A DNA stretch of 64,000 nucleotides from JBJXFE01 sp046153875. GTDB taxonomy: Bacteria; Planctomycetota; Phycisphaerae; Phycisphaerales; UBA1924. Of this stretch, positions 26,618 through 33,420 are shown one piece after another. Made by a program: the position numbers and the translations under genes. The DNA lies in contig JBJXFE010000009.1 of assembly GCA_046153875.1 (NCBI GenBank), positions 124,001 to 188,000 on the forward strand. Reading direction: 5' to 3'. The first letter of the stretch is position 1. The number at the start of each line of letters is the position of its first letter. The notes under the pieces are model-generated. The model searched no databases and was not told where the DNA came from. It saw only the letters and a list, made by a program, of their open reading frames with translations.

Positions 26618-28252
26618 GTGAAACCCAGGGTGACGTGGTCGCAGAAGGCGCTGATCGTGATCCTCGGAACCGCGGTCGTCGGCTCGACCATCGCGGTCGC
26701 GCGGCGGGACTACTCGTTCTTCGATCCGCTCGTGGCCGTCAAGGCCGTCGTCAGCCAGCGGTACGTGGACGTGCCAGACGAGGCGGCCATGCAGCTCGGG
26801 GCCATCAACGGGATGCTCGAGGTCCTCAACGACCCGTACACCGAGTACGTTCCGCCGGCCGCGACCCGCGAGTTCAACAAGGACCTGACCGGCGACTTCG
26901 TGGGCATCGGCGTGAGTATCGTCACGCGCGACGGGTGGCTCACGGTCGTCACGCCGCTCGAGGACACGCCGGCCTTCCGCGCCGGGATCATGCCCGACGA
27001 CCGCATCGTCGAGATCAACGGGAAGTCCACGCAGGGACTGACGGGCGATGAGTGCGTCGCGCTGCTCACCGGCGAGCCGGGCACCGACGTGGGCATCGTC
27101 GTCGAGCGCGGCGCGGAGCGGATGCCGATCACCATCACCCGCGAGCGGATCATCGCCCGCACCGTCAAGGGCTTCCACTGGGAGAAGGCCGGCCCGTCGG
27201 GCACCTGGAAGTACCTCATCGACCCCGCCCGTAAGATCGCCTACGTGCGCCTGACCCAGTTCACGCCCACCAGCGCGGGCGAGTTCGCCGAGGCGCTCAC
27301 GGCCATCGGCGCGGACCGCGGCGAGATCAAAGGGCTCGTCTTCGACCTGCGGTTCAACCCCGGCGGCGTGCTCGGCGACGCCATCGAGATCGCGGACCTC
27401 TTCCTCAAGGAAGGCGTGATCGTCTCCACCAAGGGTCGCGCCGTCCCGGAGGAGATTTCGCGCGCGGTCGAGCCGGGCACGCTGCCCGACTTTCCGATCG
27501 CCGTCCTCGTCAACGGGGCGAGCGCCTCGGCCAGCGAGATCGTGTCGGGCGCGCTCGCCGAGAACAACCGAGCCATCGTCGTCGGCACGCGCACGTTCGG
27601 CAAGGGGCTTGTGCAGGCCGTCGTCCCGATCCCCCAATCGCGCGGCGCGCAGCTCAAGATCACCGAGCAACGGTACTACCTGCCCTCCGGGCGGAGCCTC
27701 AACCGCGGCGATGATTCCACCGAGTGGGGCGTGGACCCGACCGACGGGTTCTATGTGCCCATGACCGACGAGCAACTCGTCGAGCTCGTCCGGGCCCGCC
27801 GCCAGGAGGAGCAGCTCGGGCGCACCGCCACCGCCGCGGACCAGGCCCGCTGGTCGGACCCCGAGTGGATCGTGGACTATCTCAAAGACCCGCAGCTCGC
27901 CGCGGCGATCAAGGCCGTCCAGGCCAGGATCGACACCGGGGCGTGGACGCCGACCGGTCAGTCGACGGCCCAAGGCGGCGCGATCGCGGGCGATGAACTT
28001 CGGCGCCTTCGGCTCGCGCGCGAGCGGTTCCTGCGCGACCTCGCCCGGCTCGAGCGGCGCGTCGAGGCCCTGGAGACCAACGCCGTTGCCGGTGCCGAGC
28101 CCGCCGTCAAGGACTTCTGGGATGACGCGATCGACCTGGCGGGCGGCCGGCTCCAGGTGCTCGATAAGGACGGCAAGCCCGTGGCCACGCTGAAGATCAC
28201 GGGCAACAACCTGGAACGGTGGCTCATCGACGCGGACGTGGAAAAAGACTGA
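26618..28252 (+). CDS. ctpA: C-terminal processing peptidase, S41 family
   Basis: 544 aa serine protease with an N-terminal membrane segment (residues about 9-29). Order: N-terminal helical part, PDZ domain (residues about 90-170, VVTPLEDTPAFRAGIMPDDR), S41 core. The catalytic Ser lies in NGASASASEIVSGAL (near residues 302-306) and the Lys in RTFGKGLVQAVVP. It cleaves C-terminal tails of periplasmic proteins in characterised bacteria. The last about 130 residues after the protease core are helical, possibly coiled coil, plus a small strand-rich end. GTG start with AAGGGAG 8 nt upstream. Confidence 0.9.
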   Translation: MKPRVTWSQKALIVILGTAVVGSTIAVARRDYSFFDPLVAVKAVVSQRYVDVPDEAAMQLGAINGMLEVLNDPYTEYVPPAATREFNKDLTGDFVGIGVSIVTRDGWLTVVTPLEDTPAFRAGIMPDDRIVEINGKSTQGLTGDECVALLTGEPGTDVGIVVERGAERMPITITRERIIARTVKGFHWEKAGPSGTWKYLIDPARKIAYVRLTQFTPTSAGEFAEALTAIGADRGEIKGLVFDLRFNPGGVLGDAIEIADLFLKEGVIVSTKGRAVPEEISRAVEPGTLPDFPIAVLVNGASASASEIVSGALAENNRAIVVGTRTFGKGLVQAVVPIPQSRGAQLKITEQRYYLPSGRSLNRGDDSTEWGVDPTDGFYVPMTDEQLVELVRARRQEEQLGRTATAADQARWSDPEWIVDYLKDPQLAAAIKAVQARIDTGAWTPTGQSTAQGGAIAGDELRRLRLARERFLRDLARLERRVEALETNAVAGAEPAVKDFWDDAIDLAGGRLQVLDKDGKPVATLKITGNNLERWLIDADVEKD

Positions 28253-28361
28253 GCCGGTGGCCGGGCGAGCGGTTGAGGAGGCGGCTCGCCACGCCCGTCC
28301 GATCTGGGCCGCACCGCGCTCACGCCATCGCCTCGTAACCTCCCCACCTCTTCACCCCGCC

Positions 28362-29492
28362 ATGCTCCTCCTCGGCCTCGAAACCTCCTGCGACGAGACG
28401 GCCGCGGCGGTGGTCGAGAACGCCCGGATCGTCCGATCCAGCGTCATCGCGTCGCAGGACGAGCTGCACGCCGAGTACGCGGGTGTCGTGCCGGAGATCG
28501 CCAGCCGGGCCCACGCCGAGCGCATCCTGCCCGTCGTCCGCCGGGCCATCGCCGACGCGGGCATCAGGCTCGCCGAACTCGACGCCGTCGCCGTCGGGCA
28601 CCGACCCGGGCTTATCGGCTCGCTGCTCGTGGGCGTCTCCGCCGCGAAGGCCCTGGCCTGGTCGCTCGGCGTGCCGCTGCTCGGCGTGGACCATGTTCAC
28701 TCCCATCTGTACGCGGGATGGCTTGAGGACAACGCACAGGGCACAGGACACAGGGCACAGAAAGCGGGACCGACGGCGGAACAACCGCCTGTCGCGAATC
28801 GTCAGTCACCGGAGGACTCGTATCCGGCGCTGGGCCTCGTCGTCAGCGGCGGGCACACGACGCTGTACTCGTGCGCCACGCCGATCGAGCTTCAGCGCCT
28901 CGGTGGCACCATCGACGACGCGCTCGGCGAGGCGTTCGACAAGGCCGCGACAATCCTGGGCCTGCCGTATCCCGGCGGCCCGAACCTCGACCGGCTCGCA
29001 CGCACTCACGGCGCCGACAACCGGACCCATGACTTCCCGGTCAGCCGACTCGCGCCCGATTCCCTCGACTTCTCGTTCTCCGGTCTCAAAACATCGCTGC
29101 TCTACGCGGTGCGCGGCAGGCCGCTGCCCGGCGGGAAGTTCGAGCGCGACCACACCTGGCTCAATGCCGCCTCGCGTGCCGACTTCGCCGCTTCGTTCCA
29201 GCGCGCCGCCGTGGACGCCGTCATCCTCAAACTCGGGCGTGCCGCGGAGCGTGGTTCGGCGGACGGGGGGCGTTACCGCACGCTCGTCGTCGGCGGGGGG
29301 GTGACGGCCAACAGCCTGCTGCGAACACGACTCACCGAGTTCGCGCGAGCCCAAGACCTGGCTCTGCGGCTCCCGGCGCTGCGCTACTGCGTGGACAACG
29401 CCGCGATGATCGCCGGCCTCGCCCATCACCTGCTCTCCGCCGGGCGGACGAGCGGACTGGACCTCGAAGCCGTCCCCACCACCGCATGTTGA
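28362..29492 (+). CDS. tsaD: tRNA t6A threonylcarbamoyltransferase TsaD, with in-frame insertion
   Basis: Transfers threonylcarbamoyl to A37 of ANN-decoding tRNAs. Motifs: GLETSCDETAAAVV start, metal-binding VDHVHSHLYAG, VVSGGHTTLY, LGEAFDKAATILGLPYPGGP, DFSFSGLKTSLLYAVR, VGGGVTANSLLR and CVDNAAMIAGLA. At 376 aa it is longer than usual because about 30 residues (near 124-157) that have no place in the family lie between HSHLYAG and the VVSGGH strand; these are encoded by repeat DNA at 28734-28761 and flank. The catalytic residues appear intact. Its last 7 nt overlap the next gene. Confidence 0.93.
   Translation: MLLLGLETSCDETAAAVVENARIVRSSVIASQDELHAEYAGVVPEIASRAHAERILPVVRRAIADAGIRLAELDAVAVGHRPGLIGSLLVGVSAAKALAWSLGVPLLGVDHVHSHLYAGWLEDNAQGTGHRAQKAGPTAEQPPVANRQSPEDSYPALGLVVSGGHTTLYSCATPIELQRLGGTIDDALGEAFDKAATILGLPYPGGPNLDRLARTHGADNRTHDFPVSRLAPDSLDFSFSGLKTSLLYAVRGRPLPGGKFERDHTWLNAASRADFAASFQRAAVDAVILKLGRAAERGSADGGRYRTLVVGGGVTANSLLRTRLTEFARAQDLALRLPALRYCVDNAAMIAGLAHHLLSAGRTSGLDLEAVPTTAC
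28734..28761. repeat. Four-copy 7-bp tandem repeat inside tsaD
   Basis: Four consecutive units read GCACAGG, GCACAGG, ACACAGG, GCACAGA. They lie in a Gln/Gly/Ala/Pro-rich insertion of the TsaD protein (about 28731-28830). The word is unlike the codon pattern of the surrounding gene and looks like intergenic repeat DNA taken into the reading frame. Confidence 0.75.
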
Positions 29493-30289
29493 GACTCGCG
29501 TGCATCACGCTGGCGGTTGCGGCGCTCGCCTGGGCGAACGCGGGGTGTCGGTCGGACCGGCCGGATGTCGCGTCGCAGCGGCCGATGCGCCTGTCGCTTT
29601 CACGCTATCGCCCGATCGAGCTCGCCGCGTTCACGGTCCACATCCACCCGGACGCGGAACGCGACACGCTGCGATACCGGCGCGTTCGTGCCGCGCTGCT
29701 CGGCGACCTGGAGGCGATCGCCGCTCGGATTCCCGCGCCGGCGCTCGCCGTGCTCCGCGAGTCGGCGATCGTCGTCACGCCCGAATCGGCCCCGCGACCC
29801 GGGTTCAGCGGTCGCGGCATGTGCTTCCACGAGTCCGCGGCCTGGCTGACCGAGAACGGCTTCGACGCGGCCCGCGAGGGCGCCGTCGAGGTCTGCGACA
29901 TGGACGACTACCTGCTCTGGCGCGCGGAGCAGCCCATGATGACGTTCCACGAACTGGCCCACGCCTTCCACTGGCGGCTCGGGTTCGATCGGCGGGACGT
30001 GACCGCGGCCCACGCCGCCGCGCGCGACGCGGGGCTCTACCGCGGCGTCGCTTACGCGCTCGCCGCCGACGGCGAAACACGCGACGCCTACGCGCTCGTG
30101 AATCACAAGGAGTACTTCGCCGAGCTGTCCGAGGCGTGCTTCGGGCGCAACGATTATTTCCCCTTCACGCGCGACGACCTGCGCGTGTACGACCCGACAG
30201 GGCTCGGCGTCGTCGAGCGGTTGTGGAACCTCTCCGCCGACGGCATCGCGCGCGACCGGCGTGTTGCGATCCCGACCCGGGAACGATGA
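29486..30289 (+). CDS. Lipoprotein zinc metallopeptidase, anthrax lethal factor-like (ATLF) type
   Basis: 267 aa. A signal peptide ends in a lipobox-like ANAGC (Cys about residue 21), suggesting a membrane-anchored extracytoplasmic protein. FHELAHAFHW is an HExxH zinc motif; the likely third ligand is Glu in NHKEYFAELSEACFG, about 60 residues later. The pattern HEL.H...H then KEYFAE..E..FG.NDYFPF..DDL resembles ATLF/M34-like domains. Target unknown. It overlaps tsaD by 7 nt and the next gene by 4 nt, so the three are translated as one unit. Confidence 0.65.
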   Translation: MLRLACITLAVAALAWANAGCRSDRPDVASQRPMRLSLSRYRPIELAAFTVHIHPDAERDTLRYRRVRAALLGDLEAIAARIPAPALAVLRESAIVVTPESAPRPGFSGRGMCFHESAAWLTENGFDAAREGAVEVCDMDDYLLWRAEQPMMTFHELAHAFHWRLGFDRRDVTAAHAAARDAGLYRGVAYALAADGETRDAYALVNHKEYFAELSEACFGRNDYFPFTRDDLRVYDPTGLGVVERLWNLSADGIARDRRVAIPTRER

Positions 30290-30792
30290 CCATGCACCCC
30301 GCCCGCCTCGACGAGGACGCCCTGCTCCGCCATTGCGAGATCGGCAAGGGCCGATCGTCGGGTCCTGGCGGGCAGCACCGCAACAAGGTCGAGACGCTGG
30401 TCATCCTCACGCACCGGCCCACCGGCATCCGGGCCCACGCGGGTGAACGGCGCTCCGCCGAGCAGAACCGTCTGGTCGCGATCCACCGCCTGCGCCTGGC
30501 GCTCGCCGTGAGCGTCCGCCAGCCCGTGCCGATCGGCGACCAGCGATCGGAACTCTGGCGATCCCGCTGCCGCGGCGGACGAGTCGCATGCAACCCCGAG
30601 CACCGCGACTACGCCGCGCTCCTCGCCGAAGCCCTCGACATGATCGAATCCTGCGGCCTGGACCCGAAGGCGTCCGCGGCGCGACTCGACTGCACCGCGA
30701 GCCAGCTCATCAAGCTGGTGAAAGACCACCCGCCCGCGTTCTCGTGGTGGAACTCGCGCCGCCGCGAACGCGGCGAGCACGACCTGAAGTAA
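30286..30792 (+). CDS. GGQ-domain release-factor-like protein
   Basis: 168 aa consisting mainly of the catalytic domain of class I release factors. KGRSSGPGGQHRNKVET carries the GGQ motif that triggers peptidyl-tRNA hydrolysis, followed by THRPTGIRAHAGERRSAEQN as in the RF family. It lacks the codon-recognition domains. ArfB has a similar layout with a basic tail that reads the empty mRNA channel; here the tail is helical, with a basic end (SRRRERGEHDLK). Probably a ribosome rescue factor. ATGA overlap with the preceding gene; converges with the thioredoxin gene 3 nt away. Confidence 0.75.
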   Translation: MTMHPARLDEDALLRHCEIGKGRSSGPGGQHRNKVETLVILTHRPTGIRAHAGERRSAEQNRLVAIHRLRLALAVSVRQPVPIGDQRSELWRSRCRGGRVACNPEHRDYAALLAEALDMIESCGLDPKASAARLDCTASQLIKLVKDHPPAFSWWNSRRRERGEHDLK

Positions 30793-30795
30793 CGC

Positions 30796-31392
30796 TCAAT
30801 CTCCGTGCCGCTCACGCAGCTTCGGGCTCAGCCGCACCATCAGGTGGATCCGCTCGAACTCGTCCACCCAATCCTGCACTGTGGCCGCGACCTCGTCCGC
30901 GGGCACATCCGCGCCGGGCAGCGGGCAGAACGGCCCGAGTTGCCTCGCGGCGATCGCGCGGTAACGGGACAGCGTGCGGTCGCCGAGCAGCCCGCACAGG
31001 TCGAAGTCCTCGTTCAGGAACAGCACCGTCGGCACACGCAGCCCTCCGCAGAGCATCACACGCTCCGACAAATCCTTGTGCTCGTCGCGGTCGAGGAGAC
31101 GCAGGCAGATGATCCGCTCGCCCGGCTCGGCCGGATCATCCATCGACGCCCGAGCGATGTGGTCGAGCATCGGGCACTGCTGCACGCAGTCCCCGCACCA
31201 GGTGCCGCTGAGCACCAGCACGTTCATCCGGCGTTCAAACGACGCGATCAACGCCCGCTGGGGCGGCGTGAGCCGGACCACTCCGTGAAACCGCTTCCAG
31301 CTCTCCTGCTGCGCGGCCGATCCCGTGGCGACATACGCCTCGAAGGACCGAGCGTTGCCGAACTTCGTCTTGAGAACTTCAGGGGTCAGCAC
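30796..31392 (-). CDS. Thioredoxin-family protein
   Basis: 198 aa with no signal peptide. A thioredoxin fold is suggested by MNVLVLSGTWCGDCVQQCPM (WCGDC in the active-site position), LRLLDRD, and GGLRVPTVLFLNEDF, which holds the expected cis-Pro. An N-terminal helical region of about 55 residues precedes it, as in thioredoxin-like proteins of the YbbN or bacillithiol-related type; the exact substrate is unknown. GTG start, 6 nt after the GlsB/YeaQ gene. Confidence 0.75.
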   Translation of the reverse strand: MLTPEVLKTKFGNARSFEAYVATGSAAQQESWKRFHGVVRLTPPQRALIASFERRMNVLVLSGTWCGDCVQQCPMLDHIARASMDDPAEPGERIICLRLLDRDEHKDLSERVMLCGGLRVPTVLFLNEDFDLCGLLGDRTLSRYRAIAARQLGPFCPLPGADVPADEVAATVQDWVDEFERIHLMVRLSPKLRERHGD

Positions 31393-31398
31393 GACCGG

Positions 31399-31653
31399 CT
31401 ACTTCCGGCCCTGGGACCGGGCGACGATCTGGAGCAGCGCCAGCAGGACGATCGCGCCGACCGTGGCCGTGACCAGCGAGCCGAGGAGCGTGTTCGCCTG
31501 CAGCCCCAGCAGCCCGAAGGTAAACCCGCCGCCGATCGCGCCGATCACGCCCACGATTATGTTGCCCACGAGACCAAAGCCGCCGCCCTTGAAGAGCTGC
31601 CCCGCCAGCCAACCCGCGCACAATCCGATCAGCAGAAACCAGACAAACTCCAT
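31399..31653 (-). CDS. GlsB/YeaQ/YmgE family small membrane protein
   Basis: 84 aa, three hydrophobic helices, Gly-rich. MEFVWFLLIGLCAGWLAG, GGGFGLVGNIIVGVIGA and LLGSLVTATVGAIVLLAL match the transglycosylase-associated (GlsB/YeaQ) family. The role is not known; homologues are often stress-induced. The ATG at 31651-31653 has GGAG 8 nt upstream; an in-frame Met four codons earlier has none. Confidence 0.85.
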   Translation of the reverse strand: MEFVWFLLIGLCAGWLAGQLFKGGGFGLVGNIIVGVIGAIGGGFTFGLLGLQANTLLGSLVTATVGAIVLLALLQIVARSQGRK

Positions 31654-31728
31654 GGTGTGCTCCATCAGTGAATCGGTCGCAGTGTACCCGGCGGCCGCAC
31701 AATCCGCTCGAACGGCGGCGCCCCTGCA

Positions 31729-31745
31729 TGTCGCCGCGGGCGACA
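31729..31745. promoter_or_regulatory. Perfect palindrome in divergent promoter region
   Basis: TGTCGCC (31729-31735) and GGCGACA (31739-31745) are perfectly inverted around GCG. It lies in the 123-nt region between the divergent GlsB-family and TPM genes, 31 nt before the latter's ATG, a place fit for an operator. At this GC content a 7-bp arm can occur by chance. Confidence 0.25.
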
Positions 31746-31776
31746 CCGCGATAGACTGGTTCCGAACGAGTTGTGT

Positions 31777-32706
31777 ATGAGAATCCAGCTTCGATGGTCG
31801 GTGATCCCGTTCGTTCTGGCGGCGGCATGGGCGATCGCGGCCCGGGCGGACGTCACGTATCCGGCGCGGATCGGGCCGCGTGAGTTCATCGCCGATACCG
31901 CCAGCCTAATCACGCCCGACGACGAGGCACGGGGTCGCGCGCGGTGCGGCAGGTTGCTGGATGAACACGGCATCCCTCTCGTCGTGGTCACGATCGACTC
32001 ATTGGCGGACTACGGCGCCGCCGGATGGCCGATCGAGCGGTACGCGATGAATCTGTTTGGAGAATGGGGCATCGGCGAGGGCGACCGGAGCGCCGGCGTG
32101 CTGCTGCTGGTGTCGAAAGGCGATCGTAAGGTGCGGATCGAGCTGGGTTCCGGCTGGAGCCGTGAACGCGACGCCGTCGCGGCGTCGATCGTGGCCGACA
32201 CGATCGTCCCCGAGTTCAAGGCCGGGCGGTTTTCCGAAGGCCTCGCACGCGGCGTCGAAGCACTGGCGGATCGGCTGAGCGGCGCTCCCGGCGTCGACAC
32301 TCGAACCCCCGTGACCCCGGATCGGTCCGCCCCGCGCACGGCGCCCGGTCCGACGACGCGGGCCGACCCCTCCTCCAGCGAGCGCTCATCTCCGGGCGGC
32401 GCGCTCAACGCGCTCGGCCCGTTCACGTGCATCATCGTTACGGTCGTCCTTGTGATCGTGTTTGTTGCGCTCGGGAGGAGCGGAGGCTCCGCCGGCGGGA
32501 GGGGCATCGGATCCTTCGGCGCCGGGGCCGGGGGCTTTCTCACGGGCATGCTCGCGGGTCACTTGCTCGATGGACGCCGTTCCGGTGGCGGGGGCTTTTT
32601 TTCAGGCGGAAGCTCCGGAGGCGGATTCGGAGGGTTCTCGCGCGGCGGCGGCGGGTCTTTCGGCGGCGGGTTCTCCGGTGGCGGCGGCGCTACAGGATCG
32701 TGGTAG
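31777..32706 (+). CDS. TPM-domain protein, YgcG type
   Basis: 309 aa. Signal peptide (ending AIAARA), a TPM (TLP18.3/Psb32/MOLO-1) domain at about residues 25-170 with DTASLITPDDEARGRARC, WGIGEGDRSAGVLLLVSKGD, VRIELGSGW and FKAGRFSEGLARGVEAL, then a Pro/Ser/Thr linker, one membrane helix (TCIIVTVVLVIVFVAL) and a tail of Gly, Ser and Phe. The layout matches YgcG-like proteins whose domain is extracytoplasmic. TPM proteins aid photosystem II repair in plants; in bacteria the role is unclear. Start ATG 31777 was preferred over TTG 31771. Confidence 0.85.
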   Translation: MRIQLRWSVIPFVLAAAWAIAARADVTYPARIGPREFIADTASLITPDDEARGRARCGRLLDEHGIPLVVVTIDSLADYGAAGWPIERYAMNLFGEWGIGEGDRSAGVLLLVSKGDRKVRIELGSGWSRERDAVAASIVADTIVPEFKAGRFSEGLARGVEALADRLSGAPGVDTRTPVTPDRSAPRTAPGPTTRADPSSSERSSPGGALNALGPFTCIIVTVVLVIVFVALGRSGGSAGGRGIGSFGAGAGGFLTGMLAGHLLDGRRSGGGGFFSGGSSGGGFGGFSRGGGGSFGGGFSGGGGATGSW

Positions 32707-32718
32707 GTGCGGTCGGTC

Positions 32719-33399
32719 ATGAGACGTGCTTCGACATTCCTGAACTCTGAGCAACGCGCCATGGTCGAACGGGCCGTTGCCGATGCCGAGACGCGTACGT
32801 CCGCGGAACTCGTTGTGGTTGTCACCACGCGATCCGGGCGCTACGACCGGGCCGAGGATCTGTTCGGTCTCGTGCTGGCGCTCGCCGCGGTCACCGCCGC
32901 GTGGGCGGTCTGGCAGGATCTCGCGCCCGATACTCGGGATTGGACCGGGGGACAAACGCTCACCTTCGGCCTGGTACCCCTCCTGGGCCTGTTTGTGGCC
33001 TGGGCGTTCGTGGGAGCGACGCTCGCTACACGGTTCCCGATCCTCGCGCGGCCGTTCATCCCGCGTTCGCAGTTCGACGCCGAGGTTCGTCGTGGCGGGT
33101 TCGAGGCCTTCCACCTGTTCCGCGTCGGGCGCACCGCGGGGCGCACGGGGATTCTCATCTACATCTCGTTGCTCGAACGGACGGCGCTGGTCGTAGGCGA
33201 CGACACGATCAACGCCACGCTGGCGCCGTCGACCTGGGATGCAGCGTGCCGCACGATCGTCCGGGGAATCCGGGCCGGAAAGCCCGAGCAGGGCCTCGCG
33301 GAGGCGGTCGTTCTGTGCGGACGGGCCCTTGCCGAATCGTTCCCCGTGCGTCCGGGTGATACGGACGTGCTCCCGAACACCGTCCACCTCGTCGACTGA
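32719..33399 (+). CDS. TPM-domain membrane protein
   Basis: 226 aa from the ATG at 32719 (a GTG at 32707 is a possible alternative). It begins FLNSEQRAMVERAVADAE and TSAELVVVVTTRSGRYDRAEDL as in the cytoplasmic TPM group (YgcG partner type), is interrupted by two membrane helices (LFGLVLALAAVTAAWAVW; LTFGLVPLLGLFVAWAFVGA), and continues GILIYISLLERTALVVGDD. It follows the other TPM gene by 12 nt, so the two probably act together in the membrane. No LemA gene is present, although LemA is often the third partner. Confidence 0.8.
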   Translation: MRRASTFLNSEQRAMVERAVADAETRTSAELVVVVTTRSGRYDRAEDLFGLVLALAAVTAAWAVWQDLAPDTRDWTGGQTLTFGLVPLLGLFVAWAFVGATLATRFPILARPFIPRSQFDAEVRRGGFEAFHLFRVGRTAGRTGILIYISLLERTALVVGDDTINATLAPSTWDAACRTIVRGIRAGKPEQGLAEAVVLCGRALAESFPVRPGDTDVLPNTVHLVD

Positions 33400-33420
33400 G
33401 TCGCGCCGTACACTGGCGGC

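Noticed and set aside
24806..27973. Open frame of over 1000 codons on minus spanning hflX and the ctp gene
   Set aside because: Out of frame with hflX and antisense to ctp, both of which are well supported; composition is that of a frame shadow.
32580..32700. Gly/Ser/Phe-rich repeat end of the TPM protein as foreign or low-complexity insertion
   Set aside because: Such Gly-rich tails are normal in YgcG-type TPM proteins.
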